DNA of 14,717 nt. Source: Phycisphaerales bacterium (GTDB lineage Bacteria; Planctomycetota; Phycisphaerae; Tepidisphaerales; Tepidisphaeraceae). Below are positions 7,901-13,934 of the stretch, in pieces. Both the position numbers and the translations under genes were made by a program. The stretch lies in contig JAQGHH010000151.1 in assembly GCA_028288945.1 (NCBI GenBank), positions 1 to 14,717 on the forward strand, written 5' to 3'. The notes below the pieces were generated by a model. The model saw only the letters and a program-made list of their open reading frames with translations, had not been told where the DNA came from and made no database searches. Positions within the stretch are counted from its first letter, which is position 1; the number at the start of each line of letters is the position of its first letter.

Positions 7901-9415
7901 GTGGCCAACGCGACGCCTGTCGCCGCTTTCGACGGCAGCACCGCCATCTTCACCGTGACGCTCGACCAGCCCCTCGCCACAGCCGCCACGGTCGATTTCG
8001 CGACCTCCAACGGCTCCGCCTTCGCCGGGATCGACTACACCGCCACCAGCGGCACGCTCACTTTCGCGCCGGGCATCACCAGCATGACGATCTCCGTGCC
8101 CGTTCTCCCCAACGCCGCGGCGTCGGGCACGCACACGTTCACCCTCACGCTCTCCAATCCCCAAGGCGCCGGCATTTCCGCGACCAACGCCATCGGCACC
8201 ATCAACAATGTGCCCGTCACGACGAGGACCGCCAGCGCGGGCAAGCCGGTGGTCTACCACGACTCGGCCGGCCGGCCGGTCACGCTCATGCTCACCGGCC
8301 CGGGCACGATCACCGCAATCTTCGTCAGCGGCTCGCCCAACCCGGCCCGCATCACCCTCAACAACACGGACGGCTCGTCCGTCTTCACCATCCGCGGCCC
8401 GGCCACGACCATCAGCGACGTGGTGGTCAACGGCTCGCTGGCCGCATTCAACGCGAAGACGACCAACCTCACCGGCGGCCTGACCGTCACCGGCTCGCTG
8501 GGCCGCCTTCAGTTGGCGAACGTCAACGGCGGGTTCGACGGCCGGGCCATCTCCATCGGCGCGGCCGGTGGACCCATGACCGTCGTACTCGGTGACGTCA
8601 CCAACGAGAGCTTCTCGACGCCCGGCGCGATCGCTTCGCTGACCGCCCGCAGCTGGATCAGCAACGGCGACGGCGCTGTCGCGATCTCCGCCGCGTCCAT
8701 CGGCAAGACGAAGATCGCGGGCAACTTCGGCGCCTCGGTAACCGCCGGCTCTTTGGGCCTGACCAAGATCAGCGGCGGCCTCGACGGCGGCATCTGGACC
8801 ATCCGCGGCGGCGGCGCGGGCCTTACCGTGGTCGGCTCGGCCGCCACGGGCTGGACCGCAACCTTCGCCGGCGCGATGGGCGCGGTGCGGCTGGGCTTCC
8901 ACGACGGGGCGCTTACCGCCGCCTCCATCAAGAGCATTAAGGTCACCGGCGACGTCACCAACGCCGCCATCAACGTCACCAGCGGATCGGGCCTCGTGCT
9001 CGGCAGCTTGCAGGTCAGCGGCACCGTCAGCAATTCTCAGTTCCGCGTCGTGGGCAGCATCGGAAAGGTCCTCGTGGGCGCGTTCCTGAACAGCGACCTT
9101 TTCGCCGGCGTGAACGACGGCCTGAGCATCCTCCCCGTAGCCGCTTCGGACCTCGTCGCCCCCTCTTCGATCTCCAGCTTCCAGGTGAGAGGCGCGGACG
9201 CGACGTTCGCCTTCGCCAATTCCAACGTCGCCGCCTCCGCCATCGGCACGGTCAAAATCAAAGCCGCCAACCCGGTCAACGGCGGCACCAAATTCGGCTT
9301 CGCCGCCAAGACGCTTGGCATGTTCAGCAACGTGCCCTTCCTGAAATGGAATAACTCACAGGCCGTCAACCTGCTGGTGCCGGACGGCGACCTGGTAATT
9401 CGACTGCTGGCGTGA
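4907..9415 (+). CDS. Large S8 (subtilisin-like) protease with C-terminal beta domains
   Basis: This 1502-residue protein is a predicted exported serine protease. Residues 13-24 (IELLETRALLSA) are a variant of the LEPR-XLL motif found near the N terminus of large secreted planctomycete proteins; no ordinary hydrophobic signal is present. The subtilase domain spans about 40-380. Its catalytic residues are Asp54 (AVLDTGV), His97 (DHEGHGSHVSG) and Ser303 (ISGTSMAAPFVTG), with oxyanion Asn201 (VVTSSGNS). Four PPC-like domains follow, marked by DVDLYKL (about 426-445), DVDIYQM (about 583-608), DVDFYVY (about 732-755) and DVDMYRL (about 878-898). A Calx-beta domain lies at about 995-1102 (DFATSNGSAFAGIDYTATSG). 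From 1105 to the end, Gly/Ser/Thr-rich beta repeats (for example ITKIAGNFGAS-like strands) suggest a beta helix or adhesion module. The Asp-rich turns suggest calcium binding. It may degrade external polymers or process the envelope. It is probably transcribed alone. Confidence 0.93.
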   Translation: MPAKSSRPWTVVIELLETRALLSASFDITGLSTMRQDAAFAGITGKGVGIAVLDTGVYAKNPDLQSNVVAFYDAVKQPENAPIDPNFLVDAVDHEGHGSHVSGIAASSNPSIGVAYGARLVDIRVFAAPGETQLGGDPVLRGLDWVAAHAQQFNIKVVNMSLGLGGVNENAVTTADQQDAEALEITTLQNMGITVVTSSGNSYANNPVPGASFPAVVSTISVANTWSTTGQASDFGIPFGGNGDQFYAVETAATPDTFASTSQRSTLPNQVAAPGSDILSTWNGSSTNTVGSKLQYNTISGTSMAAPFVTGAVALMQDAAKTFGGHYLTDPNQILQIIRQTADTIVDSNNPNNSRYNASDGSTSNLPETGLSYKRINVLKAVTAVQQLVTGGLITVGPVPGPDTDNTTTTATPVNNIDGTTPATFTGNIGADGLILDGAADVDLYKLDIVTPGSLSVALTQTGGGMAFSPTIRLFNSNGIIVGTATGTPGAYPTLITSAGNPLLPGTYYAGISSAGNNAYTINGTGAVAGSNLGDYAVTFNLNTPDPNGTIQGASPVSLTEANDIPTDPLGNPLPYTDVLQSGTLGSDPLVSTGTRLAVGSDVDIYQMTAPDNGRLLITTDTTFYFNPADTYLEVFDSNHNLIASNDNANLPSTDSAIILNVTAGQTYFVAVTVPQNAGFDPVNPYVGRTPNATPTDVSYDLHLRFDNGDVNGTAISATPAPLGTPLNAVIGSDNGVQLLGANGGSKDVDFYVYTAATDGVLDATVQGTSGGFTPVMSLWEYTAGQGDIIKVADTAGATTPHILAKIAAGQKFFIAITGMGNNGFNWYSVASGPGGQVGSYALTANLQSAAVLTTLSDNSIQNGTPQNISVGQTLFGNIGSDGNLVIGDTDVDMYRLVAPATQILDFRTLTGQESDADTVIRVFDASGTQIASNDNIDPTTTSSEVKVAVRAGDVYYIGVNGAGPSATSYDPLTGAGAGDGSTGNYGISVSVAIADFSVANATPVAAFDGSTAIFTVTLDQPLATAATVDFATSNGSAFAGIDYTATSGTLTFAPGITSMTISVPVLPNAAASGTHTFTLTLSNPQGAGISATNAIGTINNVPVTTRTASAGKPVVYHDSAGRPVTLMLTGPGTITAIFVSGSPNPARITLNNTDGSSVFTIRGPATTISDVVVNGSLAAFNAKTTNLTGGLTVTGSLGRLQLANVNGGFDGRAISIGAAGGPMTVVLGDVTNESFSTPGAIASLTARSWISNGDGAVAISAASIGKTKIAGNFGASVTAGSLGLTKISGGLDGGIWTIRGGGAGLTVVGSAATGWTATFAGAMGAVRLGFHDGALTAASIKSIKVTGDVTNAAINVTSGSGLVLGSLQVSGTVSNSQFRVVGSIGKVLVGAFLNSDLFAGVNDGLSILPVAASDLVAPSSISSFQVRGADATFAFANSNVAASAIGTVKIKAANPVNGGTKFGFAAKTLGMFSNVPFLKWNNSQAVNLLVPDGDLVIRLLA

Positions 9416-9448
9416 ACGCGAAATGGGAGTAGCGACGTCGCCCGCCTA

Positions 9449-9660
9449 TAGCCCCGGAGGGGCGTAAGACCTTAGCCCGCGGCGTGAGCCGTGGGGTGAA
9501 TGTAGTAAACACAACCAGCCCCGGACGGGCGAAAGAGGCGATGATCCCTGCCGGTGCGCGGAATTATCGCTTCTCACGCCCCTCCGGGGCTCTGCGCTTC
9601 CAAACGATCTTTTCCCCACGGCTCGCGCCATGGGCTAAGGTCTTCCGCCCCTCCAGGGCT
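9449..9660. repeat. Nested palindromic repeat element, copy 1
   Basis: This element of about 212 bp lies between the convergent protease and aldo/keto reductase genes. Its ends are inverted copies: AGCCCCGGAGGGGCGTAAG near 9450, then CTTAGCCCGCGGCG, are mirrored at 9624-9660 by GCCATGGGCTAAGG and CCGCCCCTCCAGGGCT. Two inner inverted copies of the same core lie at about 9517-9535 and 9575-9591. It is a degenerate relative of the element at 13691-13894. Its place between two gene ends suggests it works as a two-way terminator or is tolerated there as a short mobile repeat. Confidence 0.85.
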
Positions 9661-9682
9661 GGGCTCCGCGAGTCCGCGCATC

Positions 9683-10765
9683 TCACAGCGGCAACTTCGC
9701 CGGCGGCGGATAGCCGTGTTGCTCGCGGCCGATGTTTCCGTCGAACTTCTTGGTTGATTTGAACAACTCCAGATGTCCGTCCCCCGCCGCCTGGGCGCAG
9801 CGGACGCGCAGCGCCTGCAACTGCTCCTCGTTCAGCGGCCTGAACCCGCGCGCGACGCCCAGGTTCTGGTGCAGCACGGCCAGCGAGTCGATCCCGCTGA
9901 TGGTCGTCGCGACGGGAAGGCTCATCGCATAACGCAGGGCGTCTTGCACAGACACCGGCGCGTCGACGATCGCGTAGCCGCCGCCGAGCAGGCTCTTCAT
10001 CCCCAGCACCGCCATGCCGCGCCGGTTCACCTCCGGCACCACCTGCCGCTCGAAGCTGCGGTAGGTCGCGTCGAAGCAGTTGAGCGGCATCTGCACCGTG
10101 TCAAACGCGTAGCCGTAGGAAAGCATCTTGAGATGAATCTGCGGGTCCTTATGCCCCGTGAATCCGACGAAGCGGACCTTACCCTGCTTCTTGGCTTCGT
10201 CGAGCGCCTCGACCACGCCGCCCTTGGCGAAGTGGCGCTCGGGGTCGTCCCAGTAAACGCATTCGTGGATTTGCCAGAGGTCGAGATGGTCGGTCTTAAG
10301 CCGCCGCAACGAATCTTCGAGCTGCGACATCGCGACCTTCTTATCGCGGCCGTGCGTGCAGACCTTGGTCATGACGAACGCCTTGTCCCGCCGGCCGGCG
10401 AGCGCCTCGCCCAGCCATTCCTCACTCTTGCCGTCGTGATATTCCCACGCGTTGTCGAAGAAGTTGACGCCCGCGTCCATCGCTTCGCGGACGATTTGCT
10501 TGGCCTCGTCAAGCGAGGGGGAATCGCCAAGCGTGTACCCGCCGATGCCGATGGCGGAGACCTGAACGCCGGTTTTCCCCAGCGGCCGGTGCGGCACGGG
10601 CTCGTTGCTGGCGTTGCCCGGCGCGATGGCCGAAGGCGCAGCCCCACCGGCCCCCGCACACCCGCCGACGGCCGCGCCCGCCGCGAGCATCGCCGCCCCC
10701 TGCAGGAACCCCCGCCGACCGGGCGTCAGGCCGTGATCTTCGGTATTGTGATATTGCTCTTCCAT
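9683..10765 (-). CDS. Tat-exported aldo/keto reductase, probable lipoprotein
   Basis: This 360-residue enzyme is read from ATG 10765. The frame stays open upstream to 11134, but that part overlaps the other reductase gene and reads as nonsense. The N terminus is a twin-arginine signal (GRRGFLQGAAMLAAG, Arg17-Arg18) ending in VGGC, so Cys36 may be lipidated. The aldo/keto reductase barrel follows (about 57-320) with the catalytic tetrad Asp104, Tyr109 (DNAWEYHDGKSEEW), Lys134 (VMTKVCTHGRD) and His167 (DLWQIHECV). GKVRFVGFTGH is the usual family strand. The expected role is NAD(P)H-dependent reduction of carbonyl compounds or its reverse on sugars. Tat export suggests folding with cofactor in the cytoplasm. 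It starts 17 bases after the end of its paralog, so the two form an operon. The C-terminal AAGDGHLELFKSTKKFDG is shared with that paralog. Confidence 0.9.
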   Translation of the reverse strand: MEEQYHNTEDHGLTPGRRGFLQGAAMLAAGAAVGGCAGAGGAAPSAIAPGNASNEPVPHRPLGKTGVQVSAIGIGGYTLGDSPSLDEAKQIVREAMDAGVNFFDNAWEYHDGKSEEWLGEALAGRRDKAFVMTKVCTHGRDKKVAMSQLEDSLRRLKTDHLDLWQIHECVYWDDPERHFAKGGVVEALDEAKKQGKVRFVGFTGHKDPQIHLKMLSYGYAFDTVQMPLNCFDATYRSFERQVVPEVNRRGMAVLGMKSLLGGGYAIVDAPVSVQDALRYAMSLPVATTISGIDSLAVLHQNLGVARGFRPLNEEQLQALRVRCAQAAGDGHLELFKSTKKFDGNIGREQHGYPPPAKLPL

Positions 10766-10782
10766 GCGAACCTGCCGATTGA

Positions 10783-11928
10783 TTAAACCTGCGGCGAAGC
10801 GCTCTCCGCGCTCTGGAGCATGTCCTGCACTTCCTTTTGCGTCGCGTCCACTGGATACCCGTGCGGCAGCCGGGCCTGCGGGTTGTCGAACCGTAGCGAA
10901 ACCTTGTACAGCTCGAAGTGCCCGTCCCCCGCCGCGGGGGCGCAGCGCGCGCGAAGCTCGTTCATCTCCGTCGCGCTCATCGGCTGAAAACTCCGCGCCG
11001 TCTTCAGGTTCTCGCGCAGCACCTCGATCGAATCCATCCCGCAAATCGTCGTCGCCACCGGCAGGCTCATCGCGTACCGCAGCATTTCCTCGGCCTTCAC
11101 CAGTCCGTTCTTTACCGGGTCGGCGGTGCCGCACATCGGCTTCATACCCAGTACCGCGATCCCCCGGCGATTGGCCTCCGGCAGGACGACTTTCTCGAAA
11201 CTCGTATGGAACCCATGGTCAACCGGATTGAGCGGCATCTGCACCGAATCAAACGGATAGCCCATCTGGATCATCCGCAGGTGTGTCGCCGGCTCCTTGT
11301 GCCCGGTGAATCCGACGAAGCGGACCTTGCCCTGCTTCTTGGCCTGGTCGAGCGCTTCGAGCACGCCGCCCTTGCGGTAGGCGAGGTCGGGGTCGTTGTC
11401 GAAGCTAACGCCGTGGATTTGCCACAGGTCGAGGTGATCGGTTTGCAGGCGGATCAGCGACTGCTCGAGCATCTCCATCGCCAGCGCCGCGTCGCGGCCG
11501 TGGGTGCAGACCTTGGTCATCAGGAAAACCTTGTCGCGCCGCCCCGGGAGCCCGCGGCCGAGCCAATTCTCGCACTTGCCGTTGTGATACTCCCAGCAGT
11601 TATCAAAAAAGGTGACGCCCGAATCGACCGCCTCGTGAACCAGCGCAATCGCGTCTTCGACGTTCTTGAGATCGCCGAGATGATGGCCCCCAACGCCCAG
11701 CGCCGAGATCTTCGCATCGGCCCGGCCGAACTGCCGCATGGGCATGTTGCCTACGGCCGGCGGGGGCGTGTTTGGCGTGCCGGCAGGTTCGCTGGACGGG
11801 GGCTGAGCGCCGGCATGCGCGCTCATCGCGATGCCGACTCCGAGCGCGCCCGCGGACTTGAGAAATTCCCGCCGAACCGATCCTTTCCGTGCGGGCTCGA
11901 TGCCTGGATCTAGATTTTGAGCGATCAT
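10783..11928 (-). CDS. Tat-exported aldo/keto reductase, first gene of operon
   Basis: This 381-residue paralog of the downstream reductase starts at ATG 11928, preceded by GAGGA on the - strand (11932-11936). Its Tat signal is SVRREFLKSAGALGVGIAMS (Arg19-Arg20), with a likely cleavage after AHA or AGA near residue 39-41; there is no lipobox cysteine. A Pro-rich spacer (about 42-61) leads to the barrel. The catalytic residues are Asp109, Tyr114 (DNCWEYHNGKCENW), Lys139 (LMTKVCTHGRD) and His172 (DLWQIHGVS). The barrel sequences of the two genes are close (for example KKQGKVRFVGFTGHK in both), which points to tandem duplication followed by divergence of the anchoring: this one soluble, the other probably lipid-anchored. 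The substrate cannot be read from sequence. Confidence 0.9.
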   Translation of the reverse strand: MIAQNLDPGIEPARKGSVRREFLKSAGALGVGIAMSAHAGAQPPSSEPAGTPNTPPPAVGNMPMRQFGRADAKISALGVGGHHLGDLKNVEDAIALVHEAVDSGVTFFDNCWEYHNGKCENWLGRGLPGRRDKVFLMTKVCTHGRDAALAMEMLEQSLIRLQTDHLDLWQIHGVSFDNDPDLAYRKGGVLEALDQAKKQGKVRFVGFTGHKEPATHLRMIQMGYPFDSVQMPLNPVDHGFHTSFEKVVLPEANRRGIAVLGMKPMCGTADPVKNGLVKAEEMLRYAMSLPVATTICGMDSIEVLRENLKTARSFQPMSATEMNELRARCAPAAGDGHFELYKVSLRFDNPQARLPHGYPVDATQKEVQDMLQSAESASPQV

Positions 11929-12200
11929 GTTTCCTCGCGATCATCGAACGTCAGAAGGCCGAGCCTATCGGCGCATGCGAAATCGCGCCTAGCACAAAAA
12001 TGAAACCGACTAGGGGTTCAAGCGAGGTGAGCAATGCCGCGAAAGCCGCAGCACGGCGTTGATGCGCAAAGATGTGGCACAAAGACCACAGAGGCCACAA
12101 AGAGCACAGAGATGGAGCCTTGAATTCTTTCTCTGTGCTCTTTGTGGCCTCTGTGGTCTTTGTGATTGTCTCGGCGGTTCCCCTACGAGAGCGGATCCCA
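11929..12200. other. Intergenic region between smpB and the reductase operon
   Basis: Both neighbours are on the - strand. The region holds a long hairpin (12078-12164) near the smpB end and about 115 bases of leader before the reductase operon, in which I see a ribosome site but no convincing promoter. Short frames through the hairpin that read as Leu/Cys-rich peptides are repeat artefacts. Confidence 0.6.
12078..12164. repeat. Perfect 35-bp inverted repeat downstream of smpB
   Basis: The arms 12078-12112 and 12130-12164 are perfect inverted copies, 35 bp each, around a 17-base spacer. The arms carry the words CCACAGAGGCCACAAAGAGC and its complement. The transcript would form a very stable hairpin. 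The repeat begins 36 bases beyond the smpB stop codon, so it could end smpB transcription or protect its 3' end. It is AT-richer than the neighbouring genes. Confidence 0.92.
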
Positions 12201-12674
12201 CTACTGCCGATGTGTCATCGCCCGGCGGACTTCGCGCTCGATTTCCTTGCGCTTAATGGTGTCGCGCTTATCGTGCTGCTGCTTGCCGCGGGCGACGCCC
12301 AGCTCGAGCTTCGCCCGGCCGTCCTTGAAGTAGATGGCCAGGGGGATGAGCGTGGTGGCCTTCACGCTGGTCTGGTCAACCAGCTTCTTGATCTCCCGCT
12401 TATGGACGAGGAGCTTGCGGTCGCGCTTGGGCTCGTGGTTGTAGACAATCGCGGCTTTTTCGTACGGGTCGATGTGAGCGCCGTGGAGGATCAGTTCGCC
12501 GTTATCGATGCTGGCCCAGGCGTCCTGAAGCTGCGCGCGTCCGGCGCGCAACGACTTCACCTCGCTGCCGACGAGGGCCATGCCGCACTCGATCTTGGCG
12601 GTGATGAAGTAATCGTGCAGCGCCTTGCGGTTGGCAATTCGCGGCGAGAGGTTGTCCTTGCGCTTTCCGGCCAT
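12201..12674 (-). CDS. smpB: SsrA-binding protein SmpB
   Basis: SmpB is the 157-residue partner of tmRNA (SsrA). It carries charged tmRNA into the A site of ribosomes stalled on mRNAs without a stop codon. The protein shows the family core throughout: RKALHDYFITAKIECGMALVGSEVKSLRAG near the start (beta barrel with the GSEVKSLR signature at about 36-43), HIDPYEKA, the RKLLVHKREIKKL helix, and IPLAIYFKDGRAKLELGVARGK. The basic C-terminal tail (QHDKRDTIKRKEIEREVRRAM) is the part that enters the mRNA channel. Length is normal for the family. The start at 12674 is preceded by GAGGT (12679-12683). I see no ssrA gene in this window. It is flanked on both sides by long inverted repeats, which suggests it is transcribed on its own. 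Confidence 0.97.
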   Translation of the reverse strand: MAGKRKDNLSPRIANRKALHDYFITAKIECGMALVGSEVKSLRAGRAQLQDAWASIDNGELILHGAHIDPYEKAAIVYNHEPKRDRKLLVHKREIKKLVDQTSVKATTLIPLAIYFKDGRAKLELGVARGKQQHDKRDTIKRKEIEREVRRAMTHRQ

Positions 12675-13032
12675 ACAGACCTCATGCTACGCGTGAAAGC
12701 GCCGACGGGAAAGGGAGACCCCCCGCCGAAGGATGCGGAAGGCCCACGCGACGAGAAGAAGGCAGGCGTACATGAGCCACTCAGCCGCGTTCTTTTGGTG
12801 AGGGACGACCGCCGGACCCGGTGGAAACCGTTGCGTCTGGAATCGGGAGGGAACATGTGTCATGGATTTGAGGAAAGTTGCGTCTCCAAGCCGGAGCAGC
12901 GAATGAAAAGTGCAAAATGCAAAAGTCAAAATGAGGAGCAGTCTGAAAAGGCCATGCCGCCCCCGCGCCTTTCATTTTGACTTTTGCATTTTGCACTTTG
13001 CATTCAATTATTCTGCCTACTGCCTACTTCCC
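12675..13032. other. Intergenic region upstream of smpB
   Basis: This stretch of 358 bases separates smpB from the coiled-coil gene above it on the - strand. It contains the inverted repeat at 12901-13005. A - strand frame (12863 to 12687) could encode about 58 residues ending in a hydrophobic helix and a basic tail (WLMYACLLLVAWAFRILRRG), but it has no ribosome site and its longer version starts inside the repeat, so I do not call it a gene. Confidence 0.5.
12901..13005. repeat. 34-bp inverted repeat past the 204-residue coiled-coil gene
   Basis: The arms 12901-12934 and 12972-13005 are inverted copies matching at 33 of 34 positions, around a 37-base GC-rich spacer. The arms are AT-rich (TGCAAAATGCAAAAGTCAAA), sharply unlike the surrounding DNA. 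The repeat begins 27 bases past the stop of the - strand gene at 13033, so it could act as a terminator. Its composition suggests an acquired short repeat or MITE-like remnant. Confidence 0.9.
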
Positions 13033-13647
13033 CTACATGTCCTTCTCCATGGATGTATTCCTCCGTCGCACGGCTTTGTCCGCTTCCTCGAACGCTTCGT
13101 CCTGCTTCATGGAGCCGCGGTCGAGTTCGTTCCAGATGTTCATCAGTTCCTGGCCGGCGCCGCTGAGGCCGGCCTGATTGAGGGCGTCCTTGTCGGACTG
13201 CGCGCCCAGGTCAAGGATCGCCCCCAGCCGCTCCTGGTACATGTCCTGGCTGACGGCGTCGTCCTCGATCCACTGGCTGATCTTGGCGACGTCCTTGTCG
13301 GTGAGGTTGAGGCGGCCCAAGGCGCGGCCGCGGTCGTTGTTTTCCTTGACCATCCGCAGGCGGCTGACGGTCATCAGCTCTTTGCTGCGCAGGTTCAGCT
13401 CGCGGGCGCTCATGAGCTGTTCCTGGGTCTTGAGCTCAAAATCCTGCGCCAGCGCCTTGCGCAGCTCGGGGGATTTCTGCGTCGCGCCCTGCTGAAAAAT
13501 CTTCTGCTTGTCTTCGCTGATCTGCCCGATTTTTTTGAACAGCCGATCGCGCTGCTTGGTCAGCAGGATCTCCTCCTTGCGGAGTTCCTGGCGATTGAGC
13601 TCGCTGAGGGTTTTCTTGTGACCAAAAATTTTGTCGATCAATGCCAT
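13033..13647 (-). CDS. Coiled-coil protein, ESCRT-III/Snf7-like candidate (paralog B)
   Basis: This 204-residue acidic/basic helical protein has no signal peptide or membrane helix. It begins MALIDKIFGHKK, a short amphipathic stretch, then a basic helix (about 13-50) with TKQRDRLFKKI, a second long helix (about 58-105: ELRKALAQDFELKTQEQLMS and onward), a shorter helix (about 116-148: DKDVAKISQWIEDDAVSQDM), and an acidic end with ELMNIWNELDRG (about 167-178). This order, with a basic hairpin, a middle helix and a late ELxxLE-type motif, is that of ESCRT-III proteins, which polymerise on membranes to remodel or cut them. Its neighbour at 13935-14594 shares the LIDK(V/I) start and QRDR at the same place. 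Family membership is inferred by eye; a generic coiled-coil or PspA-related protein is the main alternative. Confidence 0.8.
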   Translation of the reverse strand: MALIDKIFGHKKTLSELNRQELRKEEILLTKQRDRLFKKIGQISEDKQKIFQQGATQKSPELRKALAQDFELKTQEQLMSARELNLRSKELMTVSRLRMVKENNDRGRALGRLNLTDKDVAKISQWIEDDAVSQDMYQERLGAILDLGAQSDKDALNQAGLSGAGQELMNIWNELDRGSMKQDEAFEEADKAVRRRNTSMEKDM

Positions 13648-13934
13648 GCGTGCGTCCAGTCCGCGACGATCGATTCTCGGATTGTCGGAATAGCCCCGGA
13701 GGGGCGAAAGAACTTAGCCCACGGCGCGAGCCGTGGGTGAAAATTGCGAAGCAACCAGCCCCGGAGGGGCGTAAGATGCGTCGATTCCAAACTACCTCGG
13801 AGTTCCACGCTTCTTACGCCCCTCCGGGGCTATCCGCATCGTGATTTGTCTTCCCTCGCGCCATGGGCTAAATTCTTTCGCCCCTCCGGGGCTATTGTGC
13901 CGGAAATTTGGTCTGCTCCTAAACCACTTCGGCC
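13648..13934. other. Spacer between the two coiled-coil genes
   Basis: Most of this 287-base space is the nested palindromic repeat at 13691-13894. The 43 bases before the 204-residue gene contain no strong ribosome site. The repeat, if it terminates transcription, would separate the expression of the two paralogs. Confidence 0.5.
13691..13894. repeat. Nested palindromic repeat element, copy 2 (intact)
   Basis: This 204-bp element has perfect 22-bp terminal inverted repeats (13691-13712 and 13873-13894), starting TAGCCCCGGAGGGGCG. The symmetry continues inward: CTTAGCCCACGGCGCGA is mirrored with two mismatches by the sequence ending at 13872. A second, inner pair of perfect 19-bp inverted copies lies at 13757-13775 and 13813-13831. 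All four units share the core GCCCCGGAGGGGC, which is itself a small hairpin. It carries no coding frame of its own. The design resembles REP/BIME or MITE elements. Copy 1 lies at 9449-9660. Confidence 0.92.

Noticed and set aside
4544..8902. A 1452-codon open frame antisense to the protease gene
   Set aside because: It is Arg/Gly/Val/Asp-rich low-complexity sequence with no motif, and mirrors the protease's GC-rich third positions. The protease has a ribosome site and full catalytic motifs.
10766..11134. N-terminal extension of the second reductase
   Set aside because: It overlaps the first reductase in another frame and lacks any domain; the Tat signal starts right after ATG 10765.
9773..11913. 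Long + strand frames opposite the two reductase genes (9773-10786 and 10918-11913)
   Set aside because: They are antisense shadows of well-supported enzymes and show no recognisable protein.
12010..12256. Short frames with repeated Leu-Cys-Ala-Leu-Cys-Gly text on both strands
   Set aside because: They are direct translations of the inverted repeat at 12078-12164, a common annotation artefact.
11929..13032. A tmRNA (ssrA) gene next to smpB
   Set aside because: I found no tRNA-Ala-like ends or tag frame in the flanking intergenic DNA.
12072..13740. Long + strand frames opposite smpB and the 204-residue coiled-coil gene
   Set aside because: They run through inverted repeats and over clear - strand genes; the hydrophobic Leu/Val/Ala-rich text is a reverse reading of helical coding DNA.
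9449..13894. The regular CCCCGGAGGGG units as a CRISPR array
   Set aside because: The units alternate in orientation, have irregular spacing and no unique spacers of equal length, and there are no cas genes.
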